Below are positions 4,962-13,519 of a stretch of DNA of 14,480 bases, piece by piece. The stretch covers positions 1-14,480 of the forward strand of contig CANJDA010000041.1 in NCBI GenBank assembly GCA_947472705.1, in the 5' to 3' direction. The DNA is from Flavobacteriaceae bacterium. GTDB lineage: Bacteria; Bacteroidota; Bacteroidia; Flavobacteriales; Flavobacteriaceae. Numbering within the stretch: position 1 is the stretch's first letter; each line of letters opens with the position of its first letter. Under the pieces are notes generated by a model that was given only the letters and a program-made list of their open reading frames with translations, did not search any database and was not told the DNA's origin. Made by a program: the position numbers and the translations under genes.

Positions 4962-6503
4962 TTATATTTTCATCAACCAATTTCGCATTGATACTTCGTT
5001 GCCAATTATGGTTTTTAAATCGGCAATTTTAACTCTATCCTGTGCCATTGTATCTCGGTGACGGATGGTTACGGTTTCATCTTCCAATGTTTGGTGATCT
5101 ACAGTGATACAATAAGGAGTTCCCAAAGCATCTTGTCTTCGGTAACGACGGCCTACAGCATCTTTTTCATCATAAGCCACATTGAAATCCCATTTTAAAT
5201 CATCGATAATTTTTTGAGCTACTTCTGGCAAACCGTCTTTTTTTACTAAAGGTAAAACGGCTGCTTTTGTAGGTGCTAATACCGATGGAAGTTTTAAAAC
5301 GGTTCTGGTTGATCCATCTTCTAAGGTTTCTTCTTTTAAAGAAGTAGCGAAAACCGACAAGAACATTCTGTCCAAACCAACTGAAGTTTCCACCACATAA
5401 GGTACATAGCTTGAATTTGTATCGTTGTCAAAATATTGTAATTTTTTACCCGAATATTGTTCGTGGGCTTTCAAATCAAAATCAGTTCTTGAGTGAATTC
5501 CTTCTAATTCTTTGAAACCGAATGGAAAATTAAACTCGATATCAGCGGCGGCATTAGCATAATGCGCTAATTTTTCATGGTCATGAAAACGATAGTTTTC
5601 TTTGCCTAAACCTAAGGACAAATGCCAGTTCAAACGAGTAGTTTTCCAATATTCGTACCATTTCATTTCTTCGCCTGGCTTTACAAAAAACTGCATTTCC
5701 ATTTGTTCAAATTCACGCATACGGAAAATAAATTGTCTAGCAACAATTTCATTTCTAAAGGCTTTACCCGTTTGTGCAATTCCAAACGGAATCTTCATCC
5801 TACCTGTTTTTTGTACGTTCAAGAAGTTTACAAAAATACCCTGTGCCGTTTCTGGGCGCAAGTACAAATCCATTGCATTTTCTGCAGAAGCTCCAAGTTT
5901 TGTCCCGAACATTAAGTTGAATTGCTTCACATCCGTCCAGTTTCTTGAACCAGTTTCAGGGTCGGCAATTTCTAATTCTTCAATTAAAGCTTTTACGTCT
6001 TCCAAGTCTCCGGCACCAAGAGAACGTCCCATTCTTTCCAGAATTTCACGCTCTTTGGCCAAGTATTCCATAACTCTTGGATTGGTCGTTTTGTATTGTT
6101 CTTCGTCAAAAGAATCCCCAAAACGCTCACGTGCTTTTTCGATTTCTTTTTTGGCTTTCAGGTTTAATTTTTCGGCATAATCTTCAATTAAAACATCAGC
6201 TCTGTATCTTTTTTTAGAATCTTTGTTGTCAATCAACGGGTCGTTAAACGCGTCAACGTGCCCCGAGGCTTTCCAAGTGGTTGGGTGCATTAAGATAGCG
6301 GCATCAAGACCCACAATATTTTCATGCATTTGCACCATGGCCTTCCACCAATATTCTCTAATATTCTTTTTTAACTCAACACCGTTTTGCGCATAATCAT
6401 ACACAGCGCTCAAACCGTCATATATTTCGCTTGACGGAAAAATGAACCCGTACTCTTTTGCATGCGAAACTACGTTCTTAAATAAATCTTCTTGTTTTGC
6501 CAT
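4962..6503 (-). CDS. glyS: glycine--tRNA ligase (dimeric class II)
   Basis: A 513-residue cytosolic enzyme that charges tRNA-Gly with glycine using ATP. It is the single-chain, alpha-2 type, unlike the alpha2beta2 enzyme of many bacteria. The N-terminal motif 1 region includes FIFPSSEIYDGLSAVYDYAQNG. The glycine-specific insert MHPTTWKASGHVDAFNDPL lies near residues 67-85. Class II motif 2 is the FRNEIVARQFIFRMREFEQMEM segment around residues 250-270, and motif 3 is ETSVGLDRMF. The anticodon-binding domain starts near LPSVLAPTKAAVLPLVKK and includes GRRYRRQDALGTPYCITVDH. The C-terminus RNWL is typical. It is monocistronic: divergent from the ComF-like gene upstream and closed by a strong terminator. 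The length fits the family. Confidence 0.97.
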   Translation of the reverse strand: MAKQEDLFKNVVSHAKEYGFIFPSSEIYDGLSAVYDYAQNGVELKKNIREYWWKAMVQMHENIVGLDAAILMHPTTWKASGHVDAFNDPLIDNKDSKKRYRADVLIEDYAEKLNLKAKKEIEKARERFGDSFDEEQYKTTNPRVMEYLAKEREILERMGRSLGAGDLEDVKALIEELEIADPETGSRNWTDVKQFNLMFGTKLGASAENAMDLYLRPETAQGIFVNFLNVQKTGRMKIPFGIAQTGKAFRNEIVARQFIFRMREFEQMEMQFFVKPGEEMKWYEYWKTTRLNWHLSLGLGKENYRFHDHEKLAHYANAAADIEFNFPFGFKELEGIHSRTDFDLKAHEQYSGKKLQYFDNDTNSSYVPYVVETSVGLDRMFLSVFATSLKEETLEDGSTRTVLKLPSVLAPTKAAVLPLVKKDGLPEVAQKIIDDLKWDFNVAYDEKDAVGRRYRRQDALGTPYCITVDHQTLEDETVTIRHRDTMAQDRVKIADLKTIIGNEVSMRNWLMKI

Positions 6504-6510
6504 AATGCTG

Positions 6511-6518
6511 CAAAAATA
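6511..6518 (-). promoter_or_regulatory. possible -7 element of glyS
   Basis: The minus-strand TATTTTTG matches the Bacteroidota consensus TAnnTTTG exactly and lies 7 nt before the glyS ATG, which would give an almost leaderless transcript. No convincing -33 TTTG/TTG partner is seen at the usual spacing. Confidence 0.3.
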
Positions 6519-6601
6519 TAAAAAGCGATTATAAAAAATGACTTTAAAATCAATTAGAATATAATTTTTTTATAATTTTATGTAAGAAAATTATCTTTTT
6601 T

Positions 6602-7285
6602 ATGATTAAGCATTTGCTAAATTTATTTTTTCCAAAGTCTTGTGCTGGTTGTCATTCCATTTTATTGGTTGACGAAAAAGTGATATGTACTCAATGTAGA
6701 CATGAAATTCCGTTGACAAATCATCATCTAATAGCCGAAAACGAAGTGATGCAAAAGTTTTATGGTAGAATTCCATTAGAATTTGGTGCAGCGCTTTTTT
6801 ATTTTCACAAGAAAGGCATTGTTCAAGAAATGATTCATCAATTGAAATACAAAGGACACGAAGAAATAAGTGAAATGGCTGGGAATTGGTATGCTGCCGA
6901 ATTGAAAGAGTTAAAACAAATAAATGAAATCGATTATATCATTCCAGTACCATTGCACAAAAAACGACTAAGGGAACGTGGTTACAATCAGGTGGAAGGC
7001 TTTGGGAAAGCTTTATCTACAAATCTTTCCATTGCTTATGATGACCAGCTCTTATTCCGAAAATTGCACACCAAAACACAAACCAAAAAAGATCTTTTGG
7101 GGAGAGCTGATGTTATATCGACTGTTTTTGATGTCAATTTTAATGAAACACATCATGGTAAACATTTTTTGTTGATTGATGATGTTATTACTACAGGCTC
7201 TACACTGGAAGCCTGCAGTCGAGCACTACTAAAAATACCAGATGTGAAAATTAGTATTGTTTGCATGGCGATGGCACATAGTTAA
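6602..7285 (+). CDS. comF: ComF-family phosphoribosyltransferase-like protein
   Basis: A 227-residue cytosolic protein. Its N-terminal zinc-ribbon motif has C14, C17, C29 and C32. The phosphoribosyltransferase part has IPVPLHKKRLRERGYNQ (113-129), the QTKKDLLGR segment (160-168) and the PRPP-binding loop LLIDDVITTGST (190-201, D193/D194). These are the standard ComF/GntX signatures. In Firmicutes and Proteobacteria relatives support natural DNA uptake; in Bacteroidota the actual reaction and role are not well defined, so the symbol refers to the family. The gene is divergent from glyS across 98 bp and followed by the Ig-like lipoprotein gene in the same direction with a 73-bp gap. The ATG at 6602 places the CAGC zinc motif at the usual distance from the N-terminus. 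Confidence 0.9.
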   Translation: MIKHLLNLFFPKSCAGCHSILLVDEKVICTQCRHEIPLTNHHLIAENEVMQKFYGRIPLEFGAALFYFHKKGIVQEMIHQLKYKGHEEISEMAGNWYAAELKELKQINEIDYIIPVPLHKKRLRERGYNQVEGFGKALSTNLSIAYDDQLLFRKLHTKTQTKKDLLGRADVISTVFDVNFNETHHGKHFLLIDDVITTGSTLEACSRALLKIPDVKISIVCMAMAHS

Positions 7286-7358
7286 ATGTTAAGTTTCCCA
7301 AAAAACATTTCATTCACACTAAATATAATTGTTATTTTGTGCTTTGAAAAAATGCTTT

Positions 7359-8954
7359 ATGCCCAAAAATAACTTCAAATATATTTCACTTCTATTACTC
7401 CTGATATCCATTGGTTGTGCCAAACGAGGTTCTATAACTGGTGGCGATAAAGACACCATAGCACCTATTTTAAAAGCCAGTTTTCCGAAAAACTTTTCGA
7501 CAAATTTTAACGGAAAAGAAATTAAGCTGGTTTTTGACGAATATGTAAAGTTGAAAAATGCTAATAAACAGTTGATTATTTCTCCACCCATGAAAAATCA
7601 ACCTGAAATTTCGCCTAATAATGCAAGTAAAATTTTGACCATAAAGTTGAAAGATACGCTACTTCCTAATACAACGTACAGTTTCAATTTTGGCCAAAGT
7701 ATAGAAGATAATAATGAGGGCAACCCATATTCTCAGTTTAAATATGTTTTTTCAACGGGAACTTTTATAGATTCCTTGGCCCTAAATGTTAAAGTAAAAG
7801 ATGCTTTAGAGAAAAAATCAGATAATTTTGTTTCGGTGATGTTATATGAAATCAACGAAAAATTTAATGACTCCACTATTTACAAAGAAGCGCCACGCTA
7901 TATTACCAATACACTCGACAGTTTAAAAATTGTAAAACTGGAAAATATTAAGGCTGGAAAATATCTATTGATTGCCCTGAAAGACAATGGTAACAACAAA
8001 TACAATCCAAAATCGGATAAAATAGGTTTCCAAAAACAATACATTACCATTCCGAATGACACCATTTTTGAAGTAGAATTGTTCAAAGAGCAATTACAAT
8101 TTAAAACAATAAAACCAACTCAAGCTGCTAAAAACAGATTCTTGATGGGGTATGAAGGCAAAGCCAAGGATGTCAAGATTACAGTGAAAAACGGAGCCGA
8201 TATTATTCCTTCATTGGTAACCAACTTCCCTAAAAAAGATTCACTTCAAATTTGGTACAAACCCATAAAAACCGATTCATTACAAGTTGTAATTGGAAAA
8301 GAAAAGTACACTAAAGAGTTTATCGTTAAACTCAAAATCCAAAAAGCAGATACGCTTTCTATAAGTCCTGAATTCAGCAATAATCTTCCACTTCGAGAGC
8401 GTTTTGCATTGAATAGTTCCATTCCTTTGGTTAAGTTTGATAAATCAAAAATCACTATTTTTAATAAAGACTCGATTGCTGTTCCTTTTGAAACCGACTA
8501 TGATGAAATGAATCAAAAATTGTTTTTTAATTTTAATAAAGAACCTTTAGAAAAATACAAAATCACTTTGAATCCAGGCGCTTTAATAGATTTTTATGAA
8601 GCACAGAACGATACATTGAAGTACAATATCACTACCAAAAATACTTCCGATTATGGCAATTTGAGAGTGGTGTTAGAAAATGTGAAACGCTTTCCTGTCA
8701 TTGTACAACTTACGGATAAAGATGGAAAAATTAAAGCCACAGAATATTCAGAAAAAAACACTACAGTTTCTTTTGACGCTATAGAACCCGCACTTTATAC
8801 ACTAAGAATCATCTACGACGACAACAAAAATAAAGAATGGGACACTGGGAGTTATCTAGAGAAAAGACAATCGGAAGAAGTGATTTATTTTCCAAAAGAA
8901 ATTGATGTACGCGCTAATTGGGATGTGGAGCAACCTTTTAATTTAGGGGGTTAA
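7359..8954 (+). CDS. Ig-like domain lipoprotein
   Basis: A 531-residue exported protein. Residues 1-19 are a hydrophobic signal ending ISIGC, with a Cys that probably carries the lipid anchor, followed by AKRGSITGGDKDTIAP, the usual opening of this flavobacterial family. The next region, about 25-125 (APILKASFPKNFSTNFNGKEIKLVFDEYV through TYSFNFGQSIEDNNEGN to VFSTG), matches an SbsA-like bacterial Ig-like domain (Big_5). The remainder is beta-rich and ends in a transthyretin-like module (LYTLRIIYDDNKNKEWDTGSY, then EVIYFPKEIDVRANWDVEQPF). It is probably an outer-membrane lipoprotein; its precise role is unknown. A TTG at 7329 is in frame, but it would put ten residues before the signal peptide, so the ATG at 7359 is chosen. 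The stop codon overlaps the stop of the convergent amidohydrolase gene. Confidence 0.85.
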   Translation: MPKNNFKYISLLLLLISIGCAKRGSITGGDKDTIAPILKASFPKNFSTNFNGKEIKLVFDEYVKLKNANKQLIISPPMKNQPEISPNNASKILTIKLKDTLLPNTTYSFNFGQSIEDNNEGNPYSQFKYVFSTGTFIDSLALNVKVKDALEKKSDNFVSVMLYEINEKFNDSTIYKEAPRYITNTLDSLKIVKLENIKAGKYLLIALKDNGNNKYNPKSDKIGFQKQYITIPNDTIFEVELFKEQLQFKTIKPTQAAKNRFLMGYEGKAKDVKITVKNGADIIPSLVTNFPKKDSLQIWYKPIKTDSLQVVIGKEKYTKEFIVKLKIQKADTLSISPEFSNNLPLRERFALNSSIPLVKFDKSKITIFNKDSIAVPFETDYDEMNQKLFFNFNKEPLEKYKITLNPGALIDFYEAQNDTLKYNITTKNTSDYGNLRVVLENVKRFPVIVQLTDKDGKIKATEYSEKNTTVSFDAIEPALYTLRIIYDDNKNKEWDTGSYLEKRQSEEVIYFPKEIDVRANWDVEQPFNLGG

Positions 8955-9715
8955 TGGAGTTTAAAAGCATCTTTATCTTTCAAAAAAGATAATTTACTTC
9001 GGGTTTCCATCATTTTCTCTTTATCAATTTCCACTATAAATACACCTTCGGATTCTTGAGGCTCCAAAATTGAATTTCCTAAAAAATCAACAGCTTGAGA
9101 ATGTCCAATGTATTCTAAACCATTGTCATCGCTCCCTATTCTATTTACACCAACTGCATAACACATGTTTTCTACAGCGCGGGCTTTGAGTAAAATATCC
9201 CACGCATTAACTCGAGGTTTGGGCCAATTAGCCACATAAAGCAACAAATCATAATTCTCAACATTTCTCGAAAAAACGGGAAAGCGCAAGTCATAACAAA
9301 TTAGAGGACAAATCTTAAACCCGTTGTATGCTACAATTAATTTTTCGGTTCCAGCAGTAAAGACATTATTTTCTCCCGCCAATGAGAATAAATGGTGTTT
9401 ATCATAAGTTTTAATGTCTCCTGAAGGAAAAACAAAAACCAAACGGTTGTAATAATTGCCATTCTCCTCAATCACTAAACTTCCTGTGATAGCACTGTTT
9501 TTGGCTTTCGCCAAATGTTGTAGCCAAGTAACGGTTTCGCCTTGCATGGTTTCTGCCACAGTTTTTGGATTCATCGTAAAGCCAGAAGAAAACATTTCGG
9601 GGAGTACAATCAAATCAACATCTTCCATAAAACCAGTGATTTTTTGGGCTAAATGACTACGGTTTTCGGTTGGATTTTCCCAGGCTAATGAGGTTTGGAC
9701 TAAGGCTATTTTCAT
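8951..9715 (-). CDS. nitrilase-superfamily amidohydrolase (omega-amidase-like)
   Basis: A 254-residue cytosolic carbon-nitrogen hydrolase. The Glu-Lys-Cys catalytic triad is visible: E40 in IVLPEMFSSGF, K106 in YDKHHLF and C140 in ICPLICYDLRFP. The C-terminal half has the family pattern YDLLLYVANWP and the conserved NRIG. The closest known group is YafV/Nit2-like omega-amidases, which hydrolyse alpha-ketoglutaramate or alpha-ketosuccinamate to the corresponding 2-oxo acid and ammonia; substrate choice here is inferred from the family. Its ATG lies 2 nt after the GH92 stop codon, so translation is probably coupled, although a metabolic link to mannosidase activity is not obvious. At its 3' end the stop overlaps the stop of the convergent lipoprotein gene, with no space for a separate terminator. 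Confidence 0.9.
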   Translation of the reverse strand: MKIALVQTSLAWENPTENRSHLAQKITGFMEDVDLIVLPEMFSSGFTMNPKTVAETMQGETVTWLQHLAKAKNSAITGSLVIEENGNYYNRLVFVFPSGDIKTYDKHHLFSLAGENNVFTAGTEKLIVAYNGFKICPLICYDLRFPVFSRNVENYDLLLYVANWPKPRVNAWDILLKARAVENMCYAVGVNRIGSDDNGLEYIGHSQAVDFLGNSILEPQESEGVFIVEIDKEKMMETRSKLSFLKDKDAFKLH

Positions 9716-9717
9716 GG

Positions 9718-12528
9718 TTATTTTATTGTTATTTCATCTATGAATATAAAAGCATCGCCCCCTGCGCCTAAGTGCCAATCAGGTAATTTCCCAAATTTAT
9801 AGGCCTTGATTTTTACATATTTGGCATTAATAGGTTTATCGGATTTGAAACTGAAATTTTGAATTTTATTTTCGGTTTCTTTCGGATCAATAGTGTTTTC
9901 TATACTTCCCACTAGAACAAAATTAATATTATCGTTTGAAATATAATATTCCACTTTTGTTGGCATCAAAATCCAAGAGCCAGAATCCTGTAAAAATGTA
10001 CCGCTAATTTCCGTTATGTTTTTTGCTACTTGCAAATCAACTACTGCTTCAAAATCCTGACCTTGATAGCCTTGCCAATCGCCTTTGCGCCAGTTTTCGG
10101 TGCCAAAAATGCCATCTAATAAACCTTCAGGTCCACCGGCATGATACTGCGGATTGTATACCGATTTGATATTGATGGTATAATTATTTGGTTTTTTGAA
10201 GAAATGGGTCGAAACCGTTTTACTTTCATTATTGCCCATTTTAATTTTAGCCAGAATTTCTGAGTTTGAATCAATTATTATTGGGCTGGTATATAAAATC
10301 CAATCTTTATCTTTTAAATTATCCATTTCATTTTTTATCCAATAATAAATCTTGTCAGTGGCATTTTGAGAGACAATTTCCACTTTCATTTTTTCTTTGA
10401 ACGATTTACTTTCGGCTTGAAAAACTGGAACTGGAATGATTGGTGTAAATGGCTGGCTTTCCTGTGCTTCCATTGAGAATTGTGGAAGGATTCTGGTCTT
10501 CTGTAAAGGTGAATTTATCAGTTCGGGCTTTTTGCCATCTATACTGACTTTTACATTATCATAATAGGGCTGTGTAATTTCCCAAGTAATTTGCCCAGGG
10601 GTGACATCATAAATCCCCATCGAACTCAAGACATACCACGCACTCATTTGGCCACAATCTTCATTGCCAATCAATCCATCTGGGGCATTTTTATAAAAAT
10701 TATCTAAAATGAAATGCACTTTCTCTACTGTCTTTTCAGGTTTATCTATGTAATTATATAAATAGGCCATGTGGTGACTTGGCTCATTCCCATGAGCATA
10801 TTGCCCAATCAAACCTGTCACATCCGCCTGTTCTCGACCGGTAGTCTTACTTTCACTGTTGAACATTTCATCGAGTTTGGCTTCAAATTTTGCTGCGCCA
10901 CCATAAGCTTCAATCAAACCAGGAATATCTTGTGGCACAAAAAAGGAATATTGCCACGAGTTGCCTTCGGTAAAATTATTATTGATTTCTTTTGGGTCAA
11001 AAGGCTTGTCCCATCCGCCGTTTTTCTTAGGTCGCATAAAACCACTATTCCAATCAAAGACATTTTTCCAGCTTTGGGAACGTTGCATGAAATAATTGTA
11101 GTCTTCTTTTTTATTCAAAATCAAAGCCATTTGAGCTATACACCAATCATCATAAGCATATTCCAAAGTTTTAGAGACGCTTTCATGTTCATCATCCATC
11201 GAAATAAACCCTTGTCGTTTATAGGCTTCTAATCCTAATTGGTCTAACATTGCTGAATGTTTGGCAGCTTCAAAGGCTTTTTCATAATCAAATCCTTTTA
11301 TGCCTTTAGCCATGGCATCAGCCATCACGGAAACCGAGTGATACCCAATCATACAATCGGTTTCATTAGAAGCTAACTCCCAAACGGGTAATCTTCCTCC
11401 TTGTTCGTATTGTTTTAAAAAGGTATTGATAAAATCTGCAGTTCGTTTCTTTTCGATTAGAGTATATAAAGGATTTGCTGCTCTGAATGTATCCCAAAGT
11501 GAGAAGACAGAATAATAATCAAAGCCTTCAGCTTGATGAATATGATTGTCACGCCCTCGGTATTTACCGTCAATGTCTTGAGTGATATTGGGTTGCACCA
11601 TGGTGTGATAAAGCGCCGTGTAGAAAACAGCCAATTTATCTTTATTGGTTTCGGTGATTTCAATTTTTGATAATTGTTTGTCCCAAAGCTGTTCGGCTTC
11701 TTTCTTTACTCTTTCAAAATCCCAATCTTTGATTTCAGACATGTTTAATTTGGCTCCTTCATATCCTGTTGGCGATAGGGAAACTTTTACTAAAATTTTT
11801 TCCCCTTTATTTACTTTTTTAGAAAAACTCAACGCTAATTGCGTTCCGGCAAAAAAGGTGTCAGTAGTTTTTGCAGGAGCAATACCGTTATTACGAATAG
11901 TAGTTAATTGCATGGGAACGTTGAATTCAATTCGGGCATAAACATATTGGTCTTTTGCCCAGGCTTCACTTCTGCGTAGTATTTCAATGGTTTTAGCATC
12001 TATAATTTTAACATCCCCATATAACAATTTATCACGATGATTTAAATCTAAGATGATATTTGCCTGCCCTGCTTTATTGAAAGTATATTCGTGAAAACCA
12101 ACACGAGGTGAAGAAGTTAATCGTACATCAATGTTATTTTTGTCTAGTTTAACCGAATAATATCCTGCAGTTGCTTTTTCATTGGCATTTGAAAAAGGAG
12201 AACTGTATTCTTTAGCTAATAAGGAAGGCTCCCCCATTGTTGGCATTAGCATAATATCCCCATAATCGGTACATCCAGTACCATTTAAATGGGTATGTGA
12301 AAAACCATAAATAATAGAATCCGAATAATGGTAACCAGAACAACCATCCCAACTCCCATCAATTCTTGTATCGGGAGAAAGTTGCACCATCCCAAAAGGA
12401 ACCGTAGCCCCTGGATAGGTGTGGCCATGACCACCAGTTCCTATCATAGGATTGACATACTGATGATAGTTTTGACCAAAAAAGGATAAAGAAATGAAAA
12501 AGAATAAGCTTGATAGTTGTATTTTCAT
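9718..12528 (-). CDS. secreted GH92 exo-alpha-mannosidase with C-terminal accessory domains
   Basis: A 936-residue protein with a signal peptide (1-18, ending SFFG, no lipobox). GH92 enzymes are calcium-dependent exo-acting alpha-mannosidases. The N-terminal beta-sandwich begins YVNPMIGTGGHGHTYPGATV (24-43) with SPDTR and GFSHTHLNGTGC. The (alpha/alpha)6 catalytic part carries FSLWDTFRAANPL (342-354), WELASNETDCMIGYHSVSV (383-401), EGNSWQYSFFVPQD (521-534), where E521 is in the position expected for the general acid, and GNEDCGQMSAWYVLSSMG (621-638), holding the base residues. After about residue 700 comes a chitobiase-C-like Fn3 fold (to about 780), then a discoidin/F5-8 type C-like domain (about 785-936), likely for carbohydrate binding. 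GH92 plus these additions explains the length. The likely role is mannose removal from N-glycans or mannan. Middle gene of a three-gene operon; no SusC/SusD nearby. Confidence 0.95.
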   Translation of the reverse strand: MKIQLSSLFFFISLSFFGQNYHQYVNPMIGTGGHGHTYPGATVPFGMVQLSPDTRIDGSWDGCSGYHYSDSIIYGFSHTHLNGTGCTDYGDIMLMPTMGEPSLLAKEYSSPFSNANEKATAGYYSVKLDKNNIDVRLTSSPRVGFHEYTFNKAGQANIILDLNHRDKLLYGDVKIIDAKTIEILRRSEAWAKDQYVYARIEFNVPMQLTTIRNNGIAPAKTTDTFFAGTQLALSFSKKVNKGEKILVKVSLSPTGYEGAKLNMSEIKDWDFERVKKEAEQLWDKQLSKIEITETNKDKLAVFYTALYHTMVQPNITQDIDGKYRGRDNHIHQAEGFDYYSVFSLWDTFRAANPLYTLIEKKRTADFINTFLKQYEQGGRLPVWELASNETDCMIGYHSVSVMADAMAKGIKGFDYEKAFEAAKHSAMLDQLGLEAYKRQGFISMDDEHESVSKTLEYAYDDWCIAQMALILNKKEDYNYFMQRSQSWKNVFDWNSGFMRPKKNGGWDKPFDPKEINNNFTEGNSWQYSFFVPQDIPGLIEAYGGAAKFEAKLDEMFNSESKTTGREQADVTGLIGQYAHGNEPSHHMAYLYNYIDKPEKTVEKVHFILDNFYKNAPDGLIGNEDCGQMSAWYVLSSMGIYDVTPGQITWEITQPYYDNVKVSIDGKKPELINSPLQKTRILPQFSMEAQESQPFTPIIPVPVFQAESKSFKEKMKVEIVSQNATDKIYYWIKNEMDNLKDKDWILYTSPIIIDSNSEILAKIKMGNNESKTVSTHFFKKPNNYTINIKSVYNPQYHAGGPEGLLDGIFGTENWRKGDWQGYQGQDFEAVVDLQVAKNITEISGTFLQDSGSWILMPTKVEYYISNDNINFVLVGSIENTIDPKETENKIQNFSFKSDKPINAKYVKIKAYKFGKLPDWHLGAGGDAFIFIDEITIK

Positions 12529-12562
12529 AGGTTGCTTTTTTTAAATCTAAAGGGAAACCAAC

Positions 12563-13402
12563 TTAATGGTAATTTAATTCAATATATACAGGCAAATGAT
12601 CTGAAGGATATATTAAGTCTTTAGAATCACTCAATACGGCATACTTCATAACGGTAAATGGATTTTCTTTAGATAAAAAGATATAATCAATGCGTTTTAT
12701 TACGGCTTCATTATGTTTAAATCCATTAAAGGTTCCCGAAGGGCCAAAAGGCTTTTCTATTGAAATATCTTTGCTGTCTAACATGTTACTTTTCAAAAAA
12801 AGTATACAATCTTCAGTGGGTTCCGAATTAAAATCTCCCATCAAAAAGACAGGATAATTTTTGATATTCAATGTGGTGATTTTAGTAAGAATTAATTCAA
12901 CAGATTTAGCTCTTGCCAAAGCACCAATATGGTCTAAATGGGTATTGAAAACCCAAAAAATTTGTTTTGTACTTAAATCTTTTAAAAGTACATATGTACA
13001 TACACGATTTAGGGCAGCATCCCAACCTTTAGAAATTTTATCCGGAGTTTCTGAAAGCCAAAAAGTGTTTTCCTGAAGTATTTTAAATCGGTTTTTTTTA
13101 AAAAAAATATTCGAAGACTCTCCTTTTCCTATTCCATCTCGTGCAACCCCTACACTATTATATTCAGACAAAACAGAAGCAATATGAGTAACTTGATTCG
13201 GCAGCGCTTCTTGAATTCCTAAAATATCAGGGCAGTAAAATTTCAATTGAGAACAAAAATATCCCTTTCGATTTGACCAAGCATTTTCTCCATCATTAGG
13301 ATTGTCATACCGAATGTTATAGGTCATTAGTTTTAGATTTTGTGCCAAGACTATTTCTCCAATGAAGCTAACAATCGCTAATAAAATAAGTCTTTTTTTC
13401 AT
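12563..13402 (-). CDS. secreted endonuclease/exonuclease/phosphatase-fold hydrolase
   Basis: A 279-residue protein with a signal peptide (1-20, ending VLA before QN). It has all the metal and catalytic motifs of the EEP (DNase I-like) superfamily: MTYNIRYDN (N29), GIQEA (E65), NTHLDH (H155), MGDFNSEP (D190, N192), RIDYIF (D239) and SDHLP (D268, H269). The fold covers Mg-dependent nucleases and phosphodiesterases, including sphingomyelinase-like and inositol-phosphatase enzymes. Secretion, together with the GH92 gene 34 nt downstream, favours action on an extracellular or periplasmic phosphoester, possibly in glycan or glycolipid breakdown; the substrate is inferred. Such genes often occur in Bacteroidota glycan loci. 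It is the first gene of the operon with GH92 and the amidohydrolase, and is separated from sdhB by a terminator. Confidence 0.9.
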   Translation of the reverse strand: MKKRLILLAIVSFIGEIVLAQNLKLMTYNIRYDNPNDGENAWSNRKGYFCSQLKFYCPDILGIQEALPNQVTHIASVLSEYNSVGVARDGIGKGESSNIFFKKNRFKILQENTFWLSETPDKISKGWDAALNRVCTYVLLKDLSTKQIFWVFNTHLDHIGALARAKSVELILTKITTLNIKNYPVFLMGDFNSEPTEDCILFLKSNMLDSKDISIEKPFGPSGTFNGFKHNEAVIKRIDYIFLSKENPFTVMKYAVLSDSKDLIYPSDHLPVYIELNYH

Positions 13403-13427
13403 CTAAACAGTATGAATTTTTGTTAGG

Positions 13428-13435
13428 TAAAGATA
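13428..13435 (-). promoter_or_regulatory. possible -7 element of the EEP-GH92-amidohydrolase operon
   Basis: The minus-strand TATCTTTA matches the Bacteroidota consensus TAnnTTTG at all but the last base, 25 nt before the start codon and beyond the sdh terminator. No clear -33 element is seen. Confidence 0.35.
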
Positions 13436-13456
13436 ATAGATTTGCAATTACACTAT

Positions 13457-13489
13457 AAAAAAAACGCATCCAAATCAATGAATGCGTTT
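13457..13489 (-). terminator. intrinsic terminator of the sdh operon
   Basis: Minus-strand stem AAACGCATTCA/TGGATGCGTTT (11 pairs, one of them G·U, 6-nt loop) followed by a T-run, 30 nt after the sdhB stop codon. The wobble pair forms only in minus-strand RNA, consistent with sdh as the source. Confidence 0.92.
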
Positions 13490-13519
13490 GCTATTACCTT
13501 ATGTTTTTTGCCTAAAAGC

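Noticed and set aside
5602..6180. Long plus-strand open frame opposite glyS.
   Set aside because: It is antisense to a highly conserved synthetase and its translation has no recognisable domain; a shadow of the glyS reading frame.
6593..6600. TATCTTTT as a -7 promoter element for comF.
   Set aside because: It lies one base before the ATG, so transcription would begin inside the coding region.
10771..11232. Plus-strand open frame opposite the GH92 gene.
   Set aside because: It lies within the conserved catalytic part of GH92 on the other strand and shows no protein features of its own.
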